This document shows, piece by piece, positions 1 to 6,684 of a DNA stretch of 10,697 nucleotides. The translations under genes were made by a program, and so were the position numbers. Within the stretch, counting starts at the first letter, position 1. Every line of letters starts with the position of its first letter. This DNA is from CAYVKY01 sp964452115 (GTDB lineage: Bacteria > Bacteroidota > Ignavibacteria > Tepidaquicellales > Tepidaquicellaceae), in the NCBI GenBank assembly GCA_964452115.1, contig CAYVKY010000079.1:1-10697 (forward strand). The letters are read 5' to 3'. Below the pieces are notes generated by a model that saw only the letters and a list, made by a program, of their open reading frames with translations, was not told where the DNA came from and did no database searches.

Positions 1-5
1 ATTCC

Positions 6-57
6 AATCCGTATTATCACTTACGAAAAAATAAGGGATAATACGGATTTGTTTTTT
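6..57 (+). terminator. Intrinsic (Rho-independent) terminator of an upstream gene
   Basis: A perfect 13-bp inverted repeat (6-18 pairing with 37-49) continues, after one A/G mismatch, into a 4-bp inner stem (20-23 with 32-35) closed by an A-rich 8-base loop. The right arm runs directly into a T-rich tract (48-57, interrupted by one G). Stem plus T tract is the classic terminator layout for transcription entering from the left. The gene it would end lies outside the window. There is no A tract on the left side, so it probably works in one direction only. Confidence 0.8.
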
Positions 58-78
58 AATTGCAATAATTTACTTTTT
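48..78 (+). promoter_or_regulatory. Possible Bacteroidota-type promoter for the receiver gene
   Basis: TTTG at 48-51 is followed after 19 bases by TACTTTTT at 71-78, which fits the Bacteroidota -33 TTTG / -7 TAnnTTTG pattern with one mismatch (final G is T). The -33 element would overlap the T tract of the terminator. Transcription would begin only a few bases before the ATG at 93. In such AT-rich DNA a chance match is quite possible. Confidence 0.2.
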
Positions 79-92
79 AAAAAAGGTATTGT

Positions 93-485
93 ATGCAAAA
101 AATAAAAATAGTTATTGCTGACAACAGCAAAATAATATGCGAAGGCGTCGGGGATTTTCTATCGCAGGAAGAGGATTTAAAGGTCGAAAAAATCTGCTCA
201 AACGGCGATGAAGCAATCAGCGAGGCAGAACACAACGAATGCGATCTGATACTGCTTGAGCTTTCTATCCCCGGAAAAAACGGTTTCGATGTTCTTCAGG
301 AAATGAGGAAGAAAAATTTAAAGACACCTGTTCTGATATTTACAAATTATTGGTATCAGGAATTCATAAAAATGGCTAAAAAGCTGGGCGCAAAGGGATT
401 TATAAGAAAGGAAGATTCACCGGATATATTGCTGACCGCTATCAGAACTATATATCAGGGGGGTACATTTTTCAGCTTCCAGTGA
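93..485 (+). CDS. Stand-alone receiver-domain protein (NarL/FixJ-type) with Glu at the phospho-acceptor site
   Basis: A 130-residue protein that is one CheY-like receiver domain of the kind found in NarL/FixJ regulators. Visible landmarks are the acidic pocket at D10 (the usual second acidic residue is N11), the beta-3 segment LILLELSIPGKNG (52-64), Thr84 after beta-4, and Lys106 after beta-5 in FIRKE. The residue that should be the phosphorylated Asp is Glu56 (codon GAG, 258-260), so the domain cannot be phosphorylated in the usual way and may mimic the phosphorylated state. The helix-turn-helix that normally follows is absent: the protein stops just after GGTFFS, where the linker would begin. 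AAAAGG at 81-86, six bases before the ATG, is a plausible ribosome site. No histidine kinase lies in the window. It could be a constitutive signalling adaptor or the surviving part of a longer regulator. The receiver fold is certain; the role is not. Confidence 0.87.
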   Translation: MQKIKIVIADNSKIICEGVGDFLSQEEDLKVEKICSNGDEAISEAEHNECDLILLELSIPGKNGFDVLQEMRKKNLKTPVLIFTNYWYQEFIKMAKKLGAKGFIRKEDSPDILLTAIRTIYQGGTFFSFQ

Positions 486-504
486 GTACTTGTACGAAAG
501 ATTT

Positions 505-2571
505 TTATTTAACTATTACCATTTTTTTTGTGTCAACATTTTCACCTGAAGTCATGCGGTAAAAATAAACTCCGCTTGAAATGCCTGCCGAATTGAATTC
601 AACAGGATAGGTTCCTGTTGTCCTGTAACCTGTAAATAATTCCTTTATCATTCTTCCCGTAATGTCATAAACTCTGAGAGTAACATATCCGGGTTTCAAA
701 ACTTTGTACATAATTGTTGTAACCGGATTAAACGGGTTAGGATAGTTCTGCTGAAGCTGGAATTGTGCAGGCAGTCCGGTGAATACATCCTGCGGGTTAA
801 GCAATGCACTCATCGGATAATAAAATGTTTTCCACATATTGGGGGAAGTCGGAGCAAATGACAATGTTGTAGCTGGTGCAGTTGCAAGGTCTTTTCCTCC
901 TGCGCTGAAAATTGTATAGAATGTGCTGCCGTTATCGGTTGACACAAGAACAGACAGGCTGTCCGCATAGTTTGAAAGATACTGTGCATAGGCATAATCG
1001 AACGACAAAGTATCGTCCATCGAAACATCCGGAATCGTAACTGTAGTAAGCCCGTCAACTGCACCGATTTCCGAATACTCATAGAAAGGCATTCTTATAC
1101 ATCTCACTCCTCCGAGGGTTGGACCATTATATCCGTCAACAGCTTCAAATGTTGAGCTCTCATCATTATTTGAAATCACCCATCCTTTTGGAGGGAATTT
1201 GTATTCAAAAAGTTCGTAAAACGAAGTTGTATTCAATAATGCATTTTTCGGACTTCTGTTATAATTGAAAATCCGTTTTGAAAATTCCGATACCGGAGTG
1301 TAAGGAGCAAAGTCAGGAATAAACTTTCCTTTCAGTGCAATATGCTTTTTATTAAAATTCTTTTTCATATAAGAAAAAGTTTTTCCCGTACCGCAGTTCA
1401 GCACTTCGTGATTATCATTATTCTGAATGAATGCCAGAGTGTAAACATTCGTATCAGTCCACGAAGGGTCAACGTGATACTTATATATATATTGATAGGC
1501 GCCTGAGGCAGAAGTTACAGGCGTGCCGGTTATATCGGGATATCCCCTGCGAAATACATCACTGAAAATTTTCTCACCATTCGTACCCGGCGGCTGCGCA
1601 TAATTTATTTCTCTTTCCAGTGCATAAACCATAAGCCGGTAGTTATTCCCCGAAAGGTTGTAAATATTATTTACGCTTATTGTTGACTGAATTGTATCAC
1701 CCGCAATCAAAGTATCGTGTACAGAAATTGAAACAGGACTTGACTGGTTTTTCACAAAATCAAAACCTGCATTCATAACTGAATCTGTTGAATACGGAAG
1801 TCCGAGTTTTGTAATGCCGTTATAGAATGCATTCGGAACAGACTTAACAGAATAATACTTTGCCCTGATATTAACAGTGGTATCTGCAAGATACATCGAA
1901 TCAATTCCCGGCTGCGGAAAGCCGAGATGATATTTGACAGGTGCAATTCTGTCGGAATGTGCATAAGCGAAACTGTCCAGATACGGATTCTGTGCGCCGC
2001 AGGCAATTGAAGTTGCGCTGGTGAATTCTTCAAGCAGAATTTTTTTAGGCGCTCCTTTCAGGTAGCAGCTGTATTGCCTCAGAGTATCATTGCTTCCGAT
2101 GGAATCATTTGCAAATGCAGCAGCAGTAATATTAAAAGATGTTCCCGGGTGAATTGTAAGCGTGTCAAAATATATTACTGCAGTGTATTCGGCATTCAAA
2201 CCTGTAATAGAATCGGTGTGATTATATCCCAGCTCAGAAGAAGAAAGCGAAATATAAATATTCCCCGTAATATTAGTCTTGCCCGTATTAAATATTATGA
2301 CTTCCGGAACCATCGTAATGGATGTATCGGCAATAAATGTTGTATCAATACCGATATTCTTAATTGCAATTACTGCAAGGTCATAATCGGGTTTCTGACC
2401 AACATGAAAATTATCAAGATACAGATTATTTCCATATGCGTTATATGTAACGAACGATACAATAATATCTGAAGTTGTCTTTTTCTGAAAGTCCGGTGAA
2501 TAATAAGTGAATCCCGCTGCCAATAACAGCAGAAAAGAAAGGGATATTTTCTGAAATTTTTTCAAATTCAA
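505..2571 (-). CDS. T9SS-exported multidomain surface protein (Omp28-like thioredoxin fold plus cleaved-adhesin/choice-of-anchor J-type domain)
   Basis: A 688-residue secreted protein. In order: a signal peptide (KK at 4-5, hydrophobic core about 9-20); a short segment ending YGNNLYLDNF (46-55) that looks like the last strand of a jelly-roll domain; a CARDB-like beta domain (about 63-160); an Omp28-like thioredoxin-fold domain (about 173-260) with EEFTSATSIAC where a CxxC would be expected, and a VPNAFYNG loop (245-252); a beta-rich stretch; a cleaved-adhesin/choice-of-anchor J-like jelly roll (about 450-587, with FPPKGW at 459-464 and STDNGSTFY at 544-552); and a type A T9SS sorting tail (about 603-688) with NYPNPFNP at 609-616 and the ending KKMVIVK. 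It should cross the outer membrane through T9SS and be anchored or released there. The start is TTG, overlapping the TGA of the upstream small gene; the next Met is at residue 88 and would lose the signal peptide. The ligand is unknown. Confidence 0.85.
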   Translation of the reverse strand: MNLKKFQKISLSFLLLLAAGFTYYSPDFQKKTTSDIIVSFVTYNAYGNNLYLDNFHVGQKPDYDLAVIAIKNIGIDTTFIADTSITMVPEVIIFNTGKTNITGNIYISLSSSELGYNHTDSITGLNAEYTAVIYFDTLTIHPGTSFNITAAAFANDSIGSNDTLRQYSCYLKGAPKKILLEEFTSATSIACGAQNPYLDSFAYAHSDRIAPVKYHLGFPQPGIDSMYLADTTVNIRAKYYSVKSVPNAFYNGITKLGLPYSTDSVMNAGFDFVKNQSSPVSISVHDTLIAGDTIQSTISVNNIYNLSGNNYRLMVYALEREINYAQPPGTNGEKIFSDVFRRGYPDITGTPVTSASGAYQYIYKYHVDPSWTDTNVYTLAFIQNNDNHEVLNCGTGKTFSYMKKNFNKKHIALKGKFIPDFAPYTPVSEFSKRIFNYNRSPKNALLNTTSFYELFEYKFPPKGWVISNNDESSTFEAVDGYNGPTLGGVRCIRMPFYEYSEIGAVDGLTTVTIPDVSMDDTLSFDYAYAQYLSNYADSLSVLVSTDNGSTFYTIFSAGGKDLATAPATTLSFAPTSPNMWKTFYYPMSALLNPQDVFTGLPAQFQLQQNYPNPFNPVTTIMYKVLKPGYVTLRVYDITGRMIKELFTGYRTTGTYPVEFNSAGISSGVYFYRMTSGENVDTKKMVIVK

Positions 2572-2945
2572 CTTGCCTGATGTTTGGGGCTTTTAGTAAC
2601 TGAAAAAAAGAATTTATAAAAAAATGCTTCAGCAGTAGTAAGCAAAAGCAATGATGTCACATCTTTCGGCGCTATTCTGACTGCATTTTCACCCTGCGGG
2701 AAATATGCACCCGTAAGGCGCAGTATTTCATCAAAAGGACTTCCCGCCCGCAGATGCAGTACATAGCCGTAATCCGATATCACAAACCCTACCAGCATAT
2801 CAATGACGGTCCATCCGACTGCAAACAATGTCACTATAAAAGCAATATTCAGTATTGCCTGCATCAGCCCGTCTGTCTGAAATGATTTTGCAAAAATATA
2901 CAGTGCAAAAATCATATGTAGATAAAAAATAATAACTGCTATCAA
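2568..2945 (-). CDS. Small membrane protein of unknown function
   Basis: I do not recognise the family. The 125-residue product has a hydrophobic N-terminus (about 1-19), a second strong membrane segment (about 31-56), a soluble stretch with charged residues (about 65-95), and a weaker hydrophobic helix (about 97-115) ending in a basic, polar tail. It is probably an inner-membrane protein with two or three spans. The chosen start is TTG at 2945; an in-frame ATG ten codons later would give 115 residues and shorten the first span, so the start is uncertain. Its stop codon overlaps the TTG start of the downstream T9SS gene in the sequence TTGA, which suggests translational coupling. The length, steady hydrophobicity pattern and overlap support a real gene. 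Confidence 0.65.
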   Translation of the reverse strand: MIAVIIFYLHMIFALYIFAKSFQTDGLMQAILNIAFIVTLFAVGWTVIDMLVGFVISDYGYVLHLRAGSPFDEILRLTGAYFPQGENAVRIAPKDVTSLLLLTTAEAFFYKFFFSVTKSPKHQAS

Positions 2946-2964
2946 TTTTCGAACAATTTACTTT

Positions 2965-2995
2965 CCAATATAAGTTAAATATAAATCACTTTCAA
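2965..2995 (-). promoter_or_regulatory. Possible Bacteroidota-type promoter for the small membrane protein / T9SS gene pair
   Basis: On the minus strand TTG (2995-2993) is followed after 20 bases by TATATTGG (2972-2965), one mismatch from the TAnnTTTG -7 element. Transcription would begin a few bases further on, leaving a leader of roughly a dozen bases before the TTG start at 2945. It lies in the 63-bp gap after the sugar transferase gene, so it could drive the last two genes independently. The gap is AT-rich, so the match may be chance. Confidence 0.28.
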
Positions 2996-3008
2996 TTAAA
3001 CAATGGCA

Positions 3009-4418
3009 TCACAAAGCGCTCTTTGAGAACAGCGCCTCCTTCAATGTCTTTACAATTATCTTTATGTCAAAAGTCAAAGACCAGTTTTCTATATAATAAA
3101 TATCAAAGTTGATTCTTTCCTGCATTGAAGTCGTGGGTCCGCGGTATCCGTTTACCTGAGCCCAGCCTGTTATGCCGCACTTTACGCGGTGGCGCTCAAG
3201 ATAATTTGTAATCTTTTCTTTCATCTGGTTAACAAAAAATTCTCGCTCGGGACGCGGACCTACAACGGACATATCGCCTCTCAACACATTAATAAACTGC
3301 GGAAGTTCGTCAACCGAATACTTCCTGAGAAACTTTCCGATTTTTGTGTATCTGTCGTCGTGAACCGAAACGAACACAGGTCCGTTTTTCTCGGCATTCG
3401 TTACCATAGAGCGGAATTTATACATCTGAAACTTTTTATTATCGAGCCCGACTCTCTCCTGTTTGTAAAACACCGGACCTCTTGATGTGAACTTGATTAT
3501 GAGCGCAAGCACAAGCAGAACCGGAGAAAGGAGTATCAGCAATAATCCCGAAAACACTAAATCAAACATCCTTTTTTCAATTCTGTTCCAAGCATTCATT
3601 GGCAGGGATTTGAGCTTCATAAACGGAATGTTATCCACTTCTTCGACTTTAAGTCTGCCCGTGATTGTATTAATAAAATCGGGATAAAGCATAAATTCAA
3701 TATTAATACCTTCGCAGTATTTCAGAAGGTCATAAACATCCTTGTGGTCATCTTCATCGATTGAAATCAGCAGAGACTGAATATTATTTTCGTGTATTGC
3801 CGACGGAAGATTATCGTAATTGCCAAAGAATTCATTTTGAATCCCGGAAATCGGCTTGCCGCTTTTTGTAAAATATCCGACAACATTAAATCCGGCAAAT
3901 TTATCTTTCCTGAACCGGCGGAATATTCTCAGCGCAATATCATTTTCACCAATTACGGCAATATTTTTCAGTCCGATACCGTGATTATAAAAAGTTTTCT
4001 CAAGTTTAAGAATTAAATATCTTAAAAGTGCGATTACCAGCGGTGCAATTATCCAGATTAATACAAGTACAATTCTTGAATAAGTAAAACTTCTGATAAA
4101 GAAAAGAATCCCCATTGAAAGAAATATGCTTATTGTTGTAGCTCTGAAAATATGCGAAAACTCATCAAAAATAAAAACCGATCTCTTCAGTTTGTACATC
4201 TGATTCATCTGCATCACAATCAGCCACACAGGCAGAGTAATCAATGCGAGTTCAAAATATTTACGCGGCTCGGGTATGCCGTCAAGCGCAGGTACGATGC
4301 CCGTCATAAAATCCGAAAATCTTAAATAATACGAAACCATGAATGTTCCTAATATCGCCGCAATATCTGCAAGAATTGTAATAATAGGAAGCAGAATGTC
4401 TATTTTAATATTTTTCAA
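3009..4418 (-). CDS. Polyprenyl-phosphate sugar-phosphate transferase (WcaJ/EpsE/WbaP-type, polyisoprenyl-phosphate hexose-1-phosphate transferase)
   Basis: A 469-residue inner-membrane enzyme expected to transfer a sugar-1-phosphate from a nucleotide sugar to undecaprenyl phosphate, the first step of an exopolysaccharide or O-antigen repeat. The N-terminal part has four membrane helices (about 8-30, 55-71, 93-109 and 115-135), followed by a Rossmann-like domain with NIAVIGEND (152-160). A re-entrant hydrophobic helix (about 287-309) precedes the catalytic bacterial sugar transferase domain. That domain shows GPVFYKQERVG (314-324), YKFRSM (333-338), the Asp-Glu dyad in VDELPQ (369-374), GDMSVVGPRPE (381-391) and GITGWAQVNGYRG (415-427). 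All expected motifs are present and the length is normal. The only in-frame start before Met27 is TTG at 4418; an in-frame stop lies six codons upstream. No other polysaccharide genes are nearby, so the sugar cannot be inferred. Confidence 0.92.
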   Translation of the reverse strand: MKNIKIDILLPIITILADIAAILGTFMVSYYLRFSDFMTGIVPALDGIPEPRKYFELALITLPVWLIVMQMNQMYKLKRSVFIFDEFSHIFRATTISIFLSMGILFFIRSFTYSRIVLVLIWIIAPLVIALLRYLILKLEKTFYNHGIGLKNIAVIGENDIALRIFRRFRKDKFAGFNVVGYFTKSGKPISGIQNEFFGNYDNLPSAIHENNIQSLLISIDEDDHKDVYDLLKYCEGINIEFMLYPDFINTITGRLKVEEVDNIPFMKLKSLPMNAWNRIEKRMFDLVFSGLLLILLSPVLLVLALIIKFTSRGPVFYKQERVGLDNKKFQMYKFRSMVTNAEKNGPVFVSVHDDRYTKIGKFLRKYSVDELPQFINVLRGDMSVVGPRPEREFFVNQMKEKITNYLERHRVKCGITGWAQVNGYRGPTTSMQERINFDIYYIENWSLTFDIKIIVKTLKEALFSKSAL

Positions 4419-4501
4419 TATATAACAAATAATTTATTCAATAAAATATATTAAGAAAAATCAATTTTAAATGTAAAAAGACAAATTAATTTTATCTGAC
4501 G

Positions 4502-6613
4502 TCAGGCAATTTTTATGAGGCTGAGAGAATCTTTATAATTCTGCAGGAAATATTTTTTAATTGAATTGTTTTCGGGTTTCCTCAGATAAAGGTCGTCATC
4601 AATAATTTCAAATGCACATTCGCGCGCAAAATTCAGCAGGTCTTTGTCTTTTGTAAAATCGGTATAAGTAAATTTCATTTCTCCCGACTGCCGCGTGCCA
4701 TAAAAGTCCCCGGGACCTCTCATATCCATATCTGTTTCCGCAATCAGAAAGCCGTCGTTCGTTTTGCACATCACTTCAAGGCGCTTGCGTGAAACCGGGT
4801 CCGTTGCTTTGGTTACGAGTATGCAGTAAGAGCGCTCTGCTCCCCTTCCTACACGTCCGCGGAGCTGATGCAGCTGCGACAAGCCGAACCTGTGCGCATC
4901 TTCGATAACCATCACGGTTGCATTCGATACGTCTATGCCAACTTCAATCACGGTTGTTGATACGAGTATGTTGATTTTATTTTCTAAAAATTCTTTCATC
5001 GTATCGTCTTTTTCAAACGAGAGCACTCTGCCGTGAATCATACCGACTTTCAGGTCGGGAAAAACTGAAGTCTTCAGATACGTATAGTTTGTCTCCGCAG
5101 ATTTCAAATCCATTTTTTCGGATTCATCAATCAGCGGATATATAAAATATACCTGCCTGCCTTTTTTCACTTCTTCCCTGACAAACGAATATGCCTTTCT
5201 TTTTTCATCATCGTTCAGAAGCCGCGTTGAAACGGGCTTTCTGTTCAATGGAAGTTCGGTGATTTTTGATACTTCCAGATCCCCGTAAGTTGTCATATAA
5301 AGCGTCCTCGGAATCGGAGTTGCCGTCATCACAAGCACATCGGGATTCAAACCTTTTTCTTTCAGCTTTGCACGCTGTAAAACGCCGAACTTATGCTGCT
5401 CGTCAATTATTGCAAATCCTAATCTGTTGTATTCCACAGCTTCCTGAATTAATGCATGAGTGCCTATTATAAAGTTTGCGCTGCCGTCTTTTATCGCTGA
5501 CAGAATTTCATTTCTTAATTTTTTTCTCTGCTTTCCCTGAAGCAGCACCACTTTAAAATTAGTTCCGGCGGCCTTGTTATACCTTTCAATAAATCCGCTG
5601 ACAGTTTTGAAATGCTGCTCTGACAGAAGTTCAGTCGGGCACATCAGCGCCGCCTGATAGCCGCTTTCCACTGCAATCAGCATCGAAAATATCGCGACTA
5701 TGGTTTTGCCGCTGCCGACATCCCCCTGCAGAAGCCGGTTCATTGCGTGACCGGACTTCATATCCAGATAAATTTCGTTTATGACATCTTTCTGAGACTG
5801 CGTTAGTTCAAAATCTATGCACTTTGTAAAATTTGCCGAAAGTTTTTTTATATCCGTACAGATTTCAAGGGATTTATTTTCAAGTTTTATATTCTTTCTT
5901 TTTAATGCAAGCAGTATCTGCAGAAAAAACAGTTCATCAAATGCGAGACGCCTGCGGGCAATTTCTATGTCATCAAATTTTTTCGGGAAATTAATTCTCC
6001 TTATTGCTTCTTTTCTTTCAAAAAGATTATACCTCTGAATGATGCCTCTGTTCAGCGTTTCCGAGAAGACGTCCGAATCTTCCTTTATCAGCGCTTTCAT
6101 CGCATAGTAAACAATTTTTGTGAGAGTCAGTGGTTTAATAAAAGTTTTTTTCAGTTCTTCGGAAAGTTCATAAATCGGGAGGTATTCAAATTTCAGCATT
6201 CCCATTTCATTTTCGTCATACGTGTTCACTTTGAGATGGTCTCTGTATTCAAGCGCCAGTCCTGAATATCCGAACGCCATCGAAGGCTTGCCGAGAAATA
6301 TATATGGCTCTCCCGTGCGGAACTGCTTTGAGCGGAATTCGCTTGCACCGAATATAGGAATTTCAATGAACCCGGTTTCATCTCTGAAATGCACTACAGT
6401 CGGATGGTTGCTCTTGCGCGGCGGAATTACTTCGGTGATTCTTCCGAAAAGCCATACGTACTGTCCGGCGCGCTCACGGCAATTCCTGACTGTTCTCCTC
6501 TGCACATAAACGCGCGGCTTGAGCGAAATAAAATCTTTTACGGATTCTATCCCGATTTTTTTAAATGCTACAGCCCTCTTTTCACCGATACCCTTCAGAT
6601 ATTTTAATTCCAA
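4502..6613 (-). CDS. recG: ATP-dependent DNA helicase RecG
   Basis: A 703-residue superfamily 2 helicase that reverses stalled replication forks and branch-migrates Holliday junctions. The N-terminus carries the usual LKGIGEKRA segment (5-13) and an OB-fold wedge (about 45-130) that splits the fork. The helicase core shows motif I LLQGDVGSGKT (294-304), motif Ia PTELLSEQH (326-334), the DEQH box (404-407), motif III TATPIPRT (430-437) and motif VI QLHQLRGRVGRG (580-591). The C-terminal RecG-specific region includes MRGPGDFYGTRQSG (631-644). Length is close to that of E. coli RecG and nothing looks broken. The start is TTG at 6613: the nearest in-frame stop lies only five codons upstream with no ATG between, and the next Met is at residue 112. 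It leads the minus-strand block; an 83-bp AT-rich gap separates it from the sugar transferase gene, and no clear terminator or promoter is visible there. Confidence 0.97.
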   Translation of the reverse strand: MELKYLKGIGEKRAVAFKKIGIESVKDFISLKPRVYVQRRTVRNCRERAGQYVWLFGRITEVIPPRKSNHPTVVHFRDETGFIEIPIFGASEFRSKQFRTGEPYIFLGKPSMAFGYSGLALEYRDHLKVNTYDENEMGMLKFEYLPIYELSEELKKTFIKPLTLTKIVYYAMKALIKEDSDVFSETLNRGIIQRYNLFERKEAIRRINFPKKFDDIEIARRRLAFDELFFLQILLALKRKNIKLENKSLEICTDIKKLSANFTKCIDFELTQSQKDVINEIYLDMKSGHAMNRLLQGDVGSGKTIVAIFSMLIAVESGYQAALMCPTELLSEQHFKTVSGFIERYNKAAGTNFKVVLLQGKQRKKLRNEILSAIKDGSANFIIGTHALIQEAVEYNRLGFAIIDEQHKFGVLQRAKLKEKGLNPDVLVMTATPIPRTLYMTTYGDLEVSKITELPLNRKPVSTRLLNDDEKRKAYSFVREEVKKGRQVYFIYPLIDESEKMDLKSAETNYTYLKTSVFPDLKVGMIHGRVLSFEKDDTMKEFLENKINILVSTTVIEVGIDVSNATVMVIEDAHRFGLSQLHQLRGRVGRGAERSYCILVTKATDPVSRKRLEVMCKTNDGFLIAETDMDMRGPGDFYGTRQSGEMKFTYTDFTKDKDLLNFARECAFEIIDDDLYLRKPENNSIKKYFLQNYKDSLSLIKIA

Positions 6614-6643
6614 ACTGCTTGTATATTATTTAATATTTAAATT

Positions 6644-6671
6644 AATCTCTCAAATGATTAAATTTGAGATT
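6644..6671. promoter_or_regulatory. Imperfect inverted repeat between divergent recG and T9SS gene (possible operator)
   Basis: Eight perfectly paired bases, TCTCAAAT (6648-6655) and ATTTGAGA (6662-6669), flank a 6-base spacer. With a 2-base bulge in the left arm the symmetry extends to about ten bases per side. There is no T tract, so it is not a terminator. It sits in the 71-bp region that must hold both divergent promoters and overlaps a candidate -7 box, which would suit a binding site for a dimeric regulator. No regulator is identified, and symmetry of this size can arise by chance in AT-rich DNA. Confidence 0.35.
6659..6666 (+). promoter_or_regulatory. Candidate -7 element (TAAATTTG) for the T9SS gene and uvrA
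   Basis: TAAATTTG matches the Bacteroidota -7 consensus TAnnTTTG exactly and ends 18 bases before the ATG at 6685, giving a very short leader. No TTG is found at the usual 17-23 base distance upstream, so the -33 element is missing or degenerate. It overlaps the right arm of the inverted repeat. Confidence 0.33.
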
Positions 6672-6684
6672 AAAACAAAGGCTT

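Noticed and set aside
486..504. Shared terminator between the convergent receiver and T9SS genes
   Set aside because: The 19-bp gap contains only a 4-bp GTAC-TT-GTAC symmetry, too short to be a terminator hairpin.
2074..2472. 132-codon open frame on the plus strand inside the large T9SS gene
   Set aside because: The translation is rich in Ile, Asn, Cys and Arg with no domain pattern; it is the shadow of a clear signal-peptide-bearing gene on the other strand.
4419..4501. Promoter or terminator in the recG to sugar transferase gap
   Set aside because: The 83 bp are strongly AT-rich; the nearest match to TAnnTTTG has a mismatch in the TA and no partner element, and no stem with a T tract is visible.
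6664..6684. Upstream TTG start for the smaller T9SS gene
   Set aside because: It would add seven residues before a textbook MKKLF signal peptide; the ATG at 6685 with a purine-rich site before it is the better start.
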